Assembly (NCBI GenBank): GCA_016712505.1
Contig: JADJQY010000004.1
Coordinates: 372,001-436,000, forward strand
Reading direction: 5' to 3'
DNA: 64,000 bases
Origin: Candidatus Eiseniibacteriota bacterium
GTDB lineage: Bacteria; Eisenbacteria; RBG-16-71-46; CAIMUX01
A program made the translations under genes and the position numbers. How positions within the stretch are numbered: the stretch's first letter is position 1; the number at the start of each line of letters is the position of its first letter. The notes under the pieces are model-generated. The model worked only from the letters and a program-made list of their open reading frames with translations. It was not told the origin of the DNA and ran no database searches. Positions 44,443 to 51,958 of this stretch are shown in pieces.

Positions 44443-45464
44443 ATGACACCGTTTTCCGCATCACCTCCCCAACTGCCCGGCAGAGCCCTGGTGCTGGGAG
44501 GAACCGGGCTGATCGGGGGGCACGCCGCACGCGCGCTGCTCCACGCCGGCGCGACGGTCCGGATCCTGACCCGTGATCCGAGCAACGTCGGCGGCCTGCG
44601 CGGAGGGCCGATCGAGGTGATGCAAGGCGATGCCCAGCAGCGAGAACCGCTCCGCCGTGCGATCGAGGGGTGCCGCTACATCGTCCACCCGCCGCCCCGT
44701 ACCCGCGGAGCGCCTTTGGCGTCGCGGCCCAGGTGGCCACGGCAGTTGCAGCCACCGAGCTGTTCCTGGAGGAAGCGGGGCGGATGGCCCCGGTCGACCG
44801 GATCGTCTACGTGAGCAGCATCACCACGATCGGCCACCCCGCTGGTCCCCGACCCGCCACCGAGGACGACCCCTGGGACCCCAGCCAGGACACTTCCCCC
44901 TACTTTCAGATGAAAGGCCGGATGGAAGAGCGAGTGCTCGCGGCGGCCCATGCCGGTCTGCCCGTGACGATCGTGAATCCTACTCTGACCATCGGAGCCC
45001 ACGATCGCGCCCTCACGACCGGAAGGCTGCTTCTGCCCCTGGCTCGGGGGCAGATGCCCGTCTATCTACGGGGAATCATCAACGCCGTCGCCGCGAGCGA
45101 CGTTGCCGAGGCGATCGTCTCCGCGCTGGATCACGGCCGGGTGGGCCAGCGGTACATTCTCGGAGGCGAGAATCGGGAGGCGCGGGAGTTCCTCGCCATC
45201 GCTGCACGGATCGCGGGGGTCCCCACCCCCAGGATTCCAGTGCCGTTGTCGCTCGCCGAGGGAATCGCCTGGTTGACCGAGATCGGCCACCGGTTTGCGC
45301 GCGCCGGCTGGCCGCTGTTTCCCGTCTCCGGGATCCGGATGATGCGCCATTCGCAGCCGGTTGACTCGAGCCTGGCGCGGCGTGAGCTCTCCCTCCGCGA
45401 GACGCCGATCGAGAGCGCGCTGGACGAAGCCTATCGTTGGTATCGCGACGCAGGGTTGTTCTAG
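44443..45464 (+). CDS. Extended SDR (NAD-dependent epimerase/reductase type), frameshifted as read
   Basis: About 341 residues when the frame is joined. Gly-Gly-Thr-Gly-Leu-Ile-Gly-Gly-His near residue 19 is the Rossmann dinucleotide motif; Tyr-Val-Ser-Ser-Ile-Thr-Thr near 125 and Tyr-Phe-Gln-Met-Lys near 155 supply the catalytic Ser and Tyr-x-x-x-Lys. The frame changes at about 44688: frame 1 reads Ile-Val-His-Pro-Pro-Pro, while the other frame reads Ala-Ala-Pro-Tyr-Pro-Arg-Ser-Ala-Phe-Gly, the usual continuation. One base (probably G) is missing just after the His codon. Fix that and the gene is intact. The two halves may be annotated as separate genes. It resembles dihydroflavonol reductase-like enzymes; substrate unknown. 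Confidence 0.8.
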
Positions 45465-45537
45465 CAGGGTCCCCGCGTCCACGCTTGTCGCGCTTTCGTT
45501 GCCCCGGCTACTCTGCTCCGCAAGAAGGAGAACAGCG

Positions 45538-48036
45538 GTGGCGAAGGCGAAGCAGACCCAGGGCGGAAGTTCTCTCCCCTCCCCACGAGGTGAGCGGGAG
45601 ATGCGATTTCTCGCGTTCGTGACCGAGACGGCACCACATCTGGCCGCGCGCGCACCGGAGGCCTGGCGCCAGGTCGCGCGCTTCGATCTTGCCCTGGACT
45701 CGGAACGAACCTCCGCTCTGGCCAAGCTGCGCGCGACCCTGGTCCAACCGATCCTGGTCGCTCCCCTCCCGCCCGAACTGGAATCGACGCCCAGGGTGCC
45801 CGCGCCGGACCGCGTGCGCGAGGCAGGTGAGGCGCTCCACTCCGCACTCCATGGCTTCCTGACCCGCGAGGGGATCCGGGCTAGCCTCCAAGCGGATGAA
45901 CGCCGGGAAGTGCTGCGCGGGATGATCCTCACCCGCCTGGTGGACAATCAGCTCAAGCACTTCTTCTCCGCCGGAACGGTGCGTTGGAAGAACCGCTCGT
46001 TTCAGGGGAAGGGATTTCGCTCGCTCGGCCAGGAGGGAATCTGCGCTGCGGTCCTCAGGCTGCGGCGAGGAGAGGCCTACGGCGGAGGGACCGAGCCGTG
46101 GCGAGGTGACGTCATCGCACCGATGATTCGGGACCTGGGAGCGGTGATCGGGATGCACCCCAAGCCGGAGACGGTGCGCATGGTCCTGAACGCGCAGATC
46201 GGGAAGTCCGGCCCCCCGATGGATGGAAGGGACCTCCACGTCGGAGATTGGTCGCGCGGGATCCTGCCCGCGACCGCTCCGCTCGGCAACTCGGCCCTGA
46301 CCATCGCCGGGATCGCCTTTGCCTTCGCGCGCGCCGGGGACGGTCGCGTGGCCATCTCCTTCATCGGAGAGGGGGCGACCTCGCTCGGGGAGTGGCATGA
46401 AGCGATCAACCTCTGCGCGGCTCGCCGACTCCCCGCAGTGTTCTGCGTCCAGAACAACCAGACCGCGCTCTCGACGCCGGTGAGCGATCAGTCGGCCGCC
46501 CGCCTGTTCGCGGAGAAGGCGGCGGGCTACGGGATCCCGGGGATCACGATCGACGGTACCGACCCCGATGCGATCGCGGCCGCGTTCACCTGGGCGGCGG
46601 AGCGGGCACGCCGGGGCGAGGGACCGGCCTTGATCGAGCTGATCGCCATGCGCATCTGCGGCCACGCCCATCACGACGACATGCTCTACCTCGGCAAGGA
46701 ACCCAAACCCAGCTTCGAGTATCCGGAGCTGACCGAGTCGGGTTACGCCGACCGAGAGGCGTTCGCGTATTGGAGCGCGCGCGACCCGATCGCGCTCTAC
46801 GCGGAGCGGCTCGAGCGTGAGGGGTTGCTCGACGCGGCCGAGGTCGAGACCTGGAAGAGCGAACTCTCCCGCCTGGTCGAGACCGAAGCGGCGTGGGTCG
46901 CGGAGGCGGACTGGCCGGATCCGGCGCGGGTGGGATCGGGGGTCGTCGCGGGCGAGGAGCCGCGCAGCCGGCGCGATCCGCTTCTGGACTCGGAAAGGGG
47001 CCGCCCGCGGGAGACCTCACCGCTGGTGGTCGAGAACGCGCCGCCGTTCGATCCCAAGGGGACGACCTTTCTCGAGGCGGTGATGCTCGGGGTCGGAGAC
47101 GCTCTGGAAGCGGATCCGCGGGTCTTTGTCTACGGTCAGGACGTGGGCGGAAAGTACGGCAATGCCTTTCTCCTGCTTCGCCCACTGCTCGATCGGTTCG
47201 GGGACCGGATCGTCAATGCGACCCTCGCCGAGGGCGGCATCCTCGGGTTGTGCATCGGCGCGGCCCTCTCCGGACTCCGCCCCCTCGGGGAGATGCAGTT
47301 CAATGACTTCGTTGCCACCGGGTTCAATCAACTGGTGAACAACGCCGCGAAGCTGCGCTACCGCTGGGGTGCCTCGCTACCGCTGGTGATCCGGATGCCG
47401 TGGGGTGGACTGCGCAGCGCCGGTCCGTACCACAGCCAGAACACCGAAGCGTGGTTCTATCGCACTCCGGGACTCAAGATCGTCGCTCCCTCGACCCCAC
47501 ACGATGCGCGGGCGCTGCTGGCGTCCGCGCTGCAGGATCCGGATCCCGTGCTCTACTACGAGCACATCGCGCTCTACCGGGAGCCAAGGATCAAGCAACG
47601 ACTCGAGGAACGTCCGCCCGAGCCGATCCCGCTCGGCAAGGCGGCACTCCGTCGCGACGGCACCGATCTCGCCCTGGTCTCCTACGGCGCCTTCGTGCAC
47701 ACCGCGCTTCGCGTCGCGGACCGGCTCGGGGAGGAGGGGATCTCCGCCGCGGTGCTCGACCTGCGGAGCCTCGCGCCGCTCGATCTGGAGGCGGTGCTGA
47801 AGCTGGTGGACCGAACCGGACGCCTCCTGATCGTCCACGAGGACACGCGGACCGGTGGAATCGGCGAGAGCCTGGCCGCCAAGGTGCAGGAAGAAGCGTT
47901 TCATCGCCTCGATGCCCCGATCCGGGTGATCGGCGCACTCGACACTCCGGTGCCATATGCCCCCTCACTCGAGGAGGCATTTCTTCCAAGCGAGGAGTTC
48001 ATCCTCGCCTCCGCGCGGCGACTCGCGCGGTACTAG
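45538..48036 (+). CDS. Fused E1 alpha-beta subunit of a 2-oxoacid dehydrogenase (or acetoin dehydrogenase) type
   Basis: An 832-residue thiamine-diphosphate enzyme with alpha and beta subunits in one chain. The alpha half (about 1-480) has Gly-Glu-Gly-Ala-Thr-Ser near 277 with Asn-Asn after 25 residues, the TPP motif (Gly-Glu-Gly in place of Gly-Asp-Gly). The beta half (about 510-832) has Gly-Gln-Asp-Val-Gly-Gly-Lys-Tyr-Gly and Asn-Thr-Leu-Ala-Glu-like Glu near 560, then His-Ser-Gln-Asn near 640. It decarboxylates a 2-oxoacid and passes the acyl to an E2 lipoyl protein, but no E2 or E3 is in view. The GTG at 45538 has AAGGAG 7 bases before. It converges on the GT2 gene. Confidence 0.87.
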   Translation: MAKAKQTQGGSSLPSPRGEREMRFLAFVTETAPHLAARAPEAWRQVARFDLALDSERTSALAKLRATLVQPILVAPLPPELESTPRVPAPDRVREAGEALHSALHGFLTREGIRASLQADERREVLRGMILTRLVDNQLKHFFSAGTVRWKNRSFQGKGFRSLGQEGICAAVLRLRRGEAYGGGTEPWRGDVIAPMIRDLGAVIGMHPKPETVRMVLNAQIGKSGPPMDGRDLHVGDWSRGILPATAPLGNSALTIAGIAFAFARAGDGRVAISFIGEGATSLGEWHEAINLCAARRLPAVFCVQNNQTALSTPVSDQSAARLFAEKAAGYGIPGITIDGTDPDAIAAAFTWAAERARRGEGPALIELIAMRICGHAHHDDMLYLGKEPKPSFEYPELTESGYADREAFAYWSARDPIALYAERLEREGLLDAAEVETWKSELSRLVETEAAWVAEADWPDPARVGSGVVAGEEPRSRRDPLLDSERGRPRETSPLVVENAPPFDPKGTTFLEAVMLGVGDALEADPRVFVYGQDVGGKYGNAFLLLRPLLDRFGDRIVNATLAEGGILGLCIGAALSGLRPLGEMQFNDFVATGFNQLVNNAAKLRYRWGASLPLVIRMPWGGLRSAGPYHSQNTEAWFYRTPGLKIVAPSTPHDARALLASALQDPDPVLYYEHIALYREPRIKQRLEERPPEPIPLGKAALRRDGTDLALVSYGAFVHTALRVADRLGEEGISAAVLDLRSLAPLDLEAVLKLVDRTGRLLIVHEDTRTGGIGESLAAKVQEEAFHRLDAPIRVIGALDTPVPYAPSLEEAFLPSEEFILASARRLARY

Positions 48037-48048
48037 CTGGGTCACGAA

Positions 48049-49197
48049 CTACGCGACCGAGATGAAGTCCTTTCCCTCGACCCAGCCGGAATCGCGCAAG
48101 CGTGAACGGATGAGTTCGCGTGCTCCTGCCGTGCCGACGGCAGCGACCACGATCGGGCGATCGCGGGCAAGATCCTCGACCGGATGCAGCTCACCCTCCC
48201 CGGGAGGGACACCAGGAGGCACCGTCTGGGACGCGAGAAACTCCTCGGCGGCAAGGATCGGTCGGTCGTATGCGCGGCGACCGATCTTCCGCGGGTCGAT
48301 GTCGAGAAAGGCCACGATCGTTCCTCCCCCCCCAAGCAGCGCGCGGGCGAATCTACGTCCATCACGTCCCGCCCCCCAGACGACCACGGTGCGCCCGTCG
48401 AGCGCGACCAGCAGGTGGTGCACGCGACAGCGAAGAAATGCCTCGGTCGCATACCTCGGTTGGGTGCGCGAGGCCCGGGTCACGCCGTCGCGCCAGAAGT
48501 GCAGCCGCTCCGGTAGCTTCGCCATCTTCACCCCGGCCCGTTTCATCCGCAGCCACAGGTCGTAGTCCTCGGGCCAGGGACAGGCACGGTATCCCCCGAC
48601 CTCGCGGAGCGCGGAGGTGCGCATCATGACGCTCGGGTGCGGGAGAGGGCTCTCGATCCAGAGGTCGCGGGCGATCTCTGCCGGGGTGAGTGTGGTGTCG
48701 AGCCAGTCGGCATAGCGCCGCCAGCCGTCGGTGGTCGCGGGGGAGATCAACTCCCCGCGAAGCAGCGCCTCCCCCTCGGCATCGGTGGTGAACCGCTCGA
48801 CTCCGGTGGCTACCAGGCCGATCTCCGGGTGCCGGGTCAGAAAGTCCACCTGGCGCGCGAAGCGTTCCGGATGGGCGAGGTCGTCGGCATCGAAGCGGGC
48901 GAGGAGCGGCTCCTCCAGATGGGCCGTACCCGCTTCGAGGGCGCGGGCGATGTCCCCCCCGGGAGAGAGACGGAGGAGGTCGAATCTCCGATCCGCCCGG
49001 GTCAGACGTTCGAGAAGCTGGGGGGTTTCGTCGGTCGATCCGTCGTCGACCAGCACGACTCGAAAGTCTGGAAAGGTCTGCCGCTGCAACGTTCCGAGGC
49101 TCTGCTCGAGGGTCGCGGCAGCATTTCGCACCGGGATGATCACCGCGATCGACCGACGAACGCCTGGGCCTCGCGGGCCATGACTTGCGCTGACCAC
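48049..49197 (-). CDS. GT2 glycosyltransferase with C-terminal Rossmann-like domain
   Basis: A 382-residue protein. The GT-A domain opens with Val-Ile-Ile-Pro-Val-Arg-Asn near residue 20, Asp-Asp-Gly-Ser-Thr-Asp near 51 and Arg-Phe-Asp-Ala-Asp-Asp near 102 (the metal Asp-x-Asp). Asp-Tyr-Asp-Leu-Trp-Leu-Arg near 198 is the acceptor-side motif. The C-terminal 130 residues have Val-Val-Trp-Gly-Ala-Gly-Arg-Asp-Gly near 275, a Rossmann-type dinucleotide or sugar-binding loop. A GTG at 49197 is preferred: a GGGGAGG lies about 8 bases upstream. Diverges from the aminotransferase gene 59 bases away. It probably builds a surface glycan. Confidence 0.8.
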   Translation of the reverse strand: MVSASHGPRGPGVRRSIAVIIPVRNAAATLEQSLGTLQRQTFPDFRVVLVDDGSTDETPQLLERLTRADRRFDLLRLSPGGDIARALEAGTAHLEEPLLARFDADDLAHPERFARQVDFLTRHPEIGLVATGVERFTTDAEGEALLRGELISPATTDGWRRYADWLDTTLTPAEIARDLWIESPLPHPSVMMRTSALREVGGYRACPWPEDYDLWLRMKRAGVKMAKLPERLHFWRDGVTRASRTQPRYATEAFLRCRVHHLLVALDGRTVVVWGAGRDGRRFARALLGGGGTIVAFLDIDPRKIGRRAYDRPILAAEEFLASQTVPPGVPPGEGELHPVEDLARDRPIVVAAVGTAGARELIRSRLRDSGWVEGKDFISVA

Positions 49198-49256
49198 TCT
49201 GCTAACCTCCCCGCGGTCCGGACCTGGGATCCAAACTCGAACCGAGCAGGAGACGC

Positions 49257-50528
49257 ATGAACGCTCCCGTCCGTTCCCTCTCGCGCATGTCGGCCGGAAT
49301 CGTCGGCTCCGAGATCCTGAAGATCGCGGCCGAGATTCGGGCGAAGATCGCACAGGGCGAGAACGTCCTGAACCTCACGGTCGGAGATTTTCGACCTGAT
49401 CTCTTCCCCATTCCGGAGTCACTCCGACGCGGTGTCGTTGCGGCCCTCGAAGCCGGGGAGACCAACTACCCTCCGTCCGACGGCCTGCTCGACCTCCGAA
49501 AGGCGGTGCAGCGGTTCTACGCCGAGCGCCTGGGTCTCGAGTACCCGATCTCCGGCATCATCATCGCAAGCGGCGTTCGGCCGACGCTCTACACTGCCTT
49601 CCGGACCCTCCTGGACGAGGGGGACACGCTTCTCTACCCGGTCCCGTCCTGGAACAACAACCACTACACCTGGTTGAGCGGAGCGAAGGGGGTGGCGGTC
49701 GAAGCGGGGCCGGAGACCCACTTCCTTCCGACCGCCGAGAGCCTCCGCCCCCACATCGGCGAGGCCCGGGTGCTGACCCTGAACAGCCCGCTAAATCCGG
49801 CCGGCACCGCATACTCCGAGCCGGAGCTGGAGAAGATCGTCGCCCTGGTGCTGGACGAGAACGGGCGGCGCGACAGCGCGGGACGGCCGCCCCTGATGCT
49901 GGTCTACGACCAGGTCTACTGGATGCTGACCTTCGGCTTGGTTCGACACCTGACTCCAGTCGGAATCGATCCAAGGATGCGTCCCTACACCGTGTTCAAC
50001 GACGGGATCTCGAAATCGTTCGCCGCCACGGGACTCCGCGTCGGCTGGTGCGTCGGCCCGGACGAGGTGATGGGGCCGTTCAGCTCCCTCCTCGGGCACA
50101 TTGGGGCCTGGGCACCGCGAGCCGAACAGGCTGCGACGGTGTCCTTCCTTCAGGACGCGGAGACCGTCGACCGGTTCCTGGCCGGCATGAAGGGCGAGAT
50201 CGTGGGACGGCTGGAGCTCCTGCACGAGGGCTTCGGCCAACTGAAGCAGGACGGCTACCCGGTCGACTCGATCCCGCCTCAGTCGACCATCTACCTCTCG
50301 GTTCGATTTGATTTGATCGGTAAGTCATTGAATGGAAACACCATAAACACGAACGAGGAGATCCGGCGGTTCCTCCTGGAGCAGGCAGGATTCGCCGCCG
50401 TCCCGTTCCAGGCGTTCGGCCTGAAGGCAGAATCGGGCTGGTTCCGACTGAGCGTGGGCGCGGTCTCTCAGGCCGATATCCGGACCTTGGTCCCCGCCTT
50501 GCGCCGGGCCCTGGACGCGATTGGCTGA
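49257..50528 (+). CDS. Class I PLP aminotransferase (AspC-like)
   Basis: A 423-residue fold type I aminotransferase. Thr-Val-Gly-Asp-Phe near 40 opens the fold, Asn-Ser-Pro-Leu-Asn-Pro-Ala-Gly near 177 is the PLP motif, and the Schiff-base Lys is in Asn-Asp-Gly-Ile-Ser-Lys-Ser-Phe near 255. Tyr-Asp-Gln-Val-Tyr-Trp is the aromatic clamp before it. Arg near 400 in Trp-Phe-Arg-Leu-Ser binds the substrate carboxylate. Asp-Gly-Ile-Ser-Lys differs from the common Ser-Phe/Leu-Ser-Lys. AGGAG precedes the ATG. It differs clearly from the aminotransferase at 38756; aspartate or a related amino acid is likely. Confidence 0.85.
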   Translation: MNAPVRSLSRMSAGIVGSEILKIAAEIRAKIAQGENVLNLTVGDFRPDLFPIPESLRRGVVAALEAGETNYPPSDGLLDLRKAVQRFYAERLGLEYPISGIIIASGVRPTLYTAFRTLLDEGDTLLYPVPSWNNNHYTWLSGAKGVAVEAGPETHFLPTAESLRPHIGEARVLTLNSPLNPAGTAYSEPELEKIVALVLDENGRRDSAGRPPLMLVYDQVYWMLTFGLVRHLTPVGIDPRMRPYTVFNDGISKSFAATGLRVGWCVGPDEVMGPFSSLLGHIGAWAPRAEQAATVSFLQDAETVDRFLAGMKGEIVGRLELLHEGFGQLKQDGYPVDSIPPQSTIYLSVRFDLIGKSLNGNTINTNEEIRRFLLEQAGFAAVPFQAFGLKAESGWFRLSVGAVSQADIRTLVPALRRALDAIG

Positions 50529-50985
50529 TCGTCCTGACTCAGTTTTCATTACGCATTTTGTCTTGCCGGTTTCGCATGGGTGGCTTAGGATTGACCACGC
50601 TGATTCGAGATTGGAAGCGGATCGCCTGCGGAATGCAGGAGTCTCGCCAAACTCGGACCTGGTTTTCCCTCGCGGGAGCAACCTCGCATCAGGCGGGCTC
50701 TGCGCGATGCAAATAGGCTTCCGACCCGACCAGCCTGGCGGGTTGACCCGATTTTTGAGGATTTCCAGGAAAGGTGGTGATGCGCGCCAAGGCAAACAAC
50801 TGCTTGGGATGTGGGGTGGTGGTACGTCTCATGTCCTCACACGATTTCCTGGCCGGGACTCGTTTCCGGTCAGAAAGTTGGCTCCCCTCAGGGGTTTGTG
50901 AGGCGCGATTCGCAAGCAGGGGCAAGCCGAAAGGACTGCACCTGCGGATGTCCTCCTTCAAACGCAACGCTAAGGAGTTCTCTCC
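50529..50985 (+). other. Intergenic region before secreted gene C; probable long leader
   Basis: About 457 bases. The stretch 50530-50600 is A+T-richer than the flanks. TTGACC occurs at 50591-50596 and 50743-50748 but neither has a good -10 at the right distance. GC-balanced stem possibilities exist in 50850-50930, but I recognise no riboswitch class. A short open frame at 50774-50989 with an odd Cys/Arg-rich product is probably chance. Given the strong codon bias of gene C, a strong promoter should be here. Confidence 0.35.
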
Positions 50986-51690
50986 ATGAAGAAGCTGGCT
51001 ACTCTCGTCGCTCTCGCGGCTCTCACCGCTGGCGCGGCCAACGCGGCTGAGTACGGCAAGGTCTACAATGGTACCGAGCCGGTCGACACCAACCTGATCA
51101 TCAATTCGGAAGACGGGACCGGCTGCGGCACCCTGAACCTGAACGCTGATGGTTCGTACGAGAACGGGTTCTGCTGGCAGTACGGCGGCCTGGTCGCTCC
51201 GTACTACGGCGCGTTCGCCGAGTGCTACAGCGCCAACGGCAACGTCTGCTCGGTCGTCCTCGACCTGACCCAGATCGGCCTCCACGCCGGCCAGACCGCC
51301 GACGTCTACGTTTGGGAAGATGGCGGCGGCGCGCCGGGTAACGTTCTCGGCGTCGTCACCGGCTACCTCCCCAGCGGCATCGCCTTCTGGCCGAGCCTGA
51401 GCCGCCACGTTGCCGACGTCAGCGTTGCTGTCGCTGGTAACTTCTGGGCTGGTTACTGGGGCAACTGGCCGAACGGTGCCTGTGCCTGGTACGTCGGTGC
51501 CGACCTCGACGGTTTCGGCGGCTGCCCGTACACCAACATCGCCCCTGGCATCGGTTACCCGACGGGTTGGCAGAATGCCAGCATCGTCTGGGGTCCGACC
51601 CAGGCCCTCGGAATCGGCGTCGAGCTGGGCGACGGCCCGGTCCCGACCGAGAACACCACCTGGGGCGCCATCAAGAATCTGTACAACTAA
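50986..51690 (+). CDS. Secreted protein C, abundant-type tail-bearing paralogue
   Basis: A 234-residue secreted protein; signal peptide ends near Ala-Asn-Ala-Ala (about residue 20). It is the closest relative of protein B: Cys-Gly, Tyr-Tyr-Gly-Ala-Phe-Ala-Glu-Cys-Tyr near 66, Asp-Val-Tyr-Val-Trp near 105, Trp-Gly-Asn-Trp-Pro near 162, Gly-Cys-Pro-Tyr-Thr-Asn-Ile-Ala-Pro-Gly near 180, and the tail Asn-Thr-Thr-Trp-Gly-Ala-Ile-Lys-Asn-Leu-Tyr. Codon choice is unlike the neighbours: many GCT, GGT and GTC and almost no rare codons, so it is probably one of the most abundant proteins of the cell. AGGAG sits 8 bases before the ATG. A strong terminator follows. Function unknown; a surface structural role is inferred. 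Confidence 0.75.
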   Translation: MKKLATLVALAALTAGAANAAEYGKVYNGTEPVDTNLIINSEDGTGCGTLNLNADGSYENGFCWQYGGLVAPYYGAFAECYSANGNVCSVVLDLTQIGLHAGQTADVYVWEDGGGAPGNVLGVVTGYLPSGIAFWPSLSRHVADVSVAVAGNFWAGYWGNWPNGACAWYVGADLDGFGGCPYTNIAPGIGYPTGWQNASIVWGPTQALGIGVELGDGPVPTENTTWGAIKNLYN

Positions 51691-51807
51691 GAACCATGGT
51701 CCTTTCGAGGGCTAGCGCCTTCACCGGTGCCGGTTCCTTGAAGGGTTCCAGACTCTTGGCAGTCTGATTCCAGAGCGATCCAGGGTTCGGTTTCTCCGAA
51801 TCCAAGT

Positions 51808-51835
51808 AACGGCCCCGGCAACCGCCGGGGCCGTT
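51808..51835 (+). terminator. Strong intrinsic terminator of gene C
   Basis: Arm AACGGCCCCGGC at 51808-51819, a four-base AACC loop, and the perfect 12-base matching arm ending at 51835, followed by GCTCTTTCT. The stem core is the same as in the terminator at 3595-3627, suggesting a standard terminator design in this genome. Confidence 0.85.
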
Positions 51836-51958
51836 GCTCTTTCTGCCGCAGCGCCTCCTGATCCACGCTAGACTCCGCGCCCGTAAGCCGCTGGCGACCC
51901 GCGCAGACGCCACGCTGAGTACTCATCGAAGTGCCACGCAAGAATCAGGAGAGATTCA

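Noticed and set aside
50774..50989. Small 71-residue ORF before gene C
   Set aside because: No start signal or family content; overlaps the Shine-Dalgarno of gene C.
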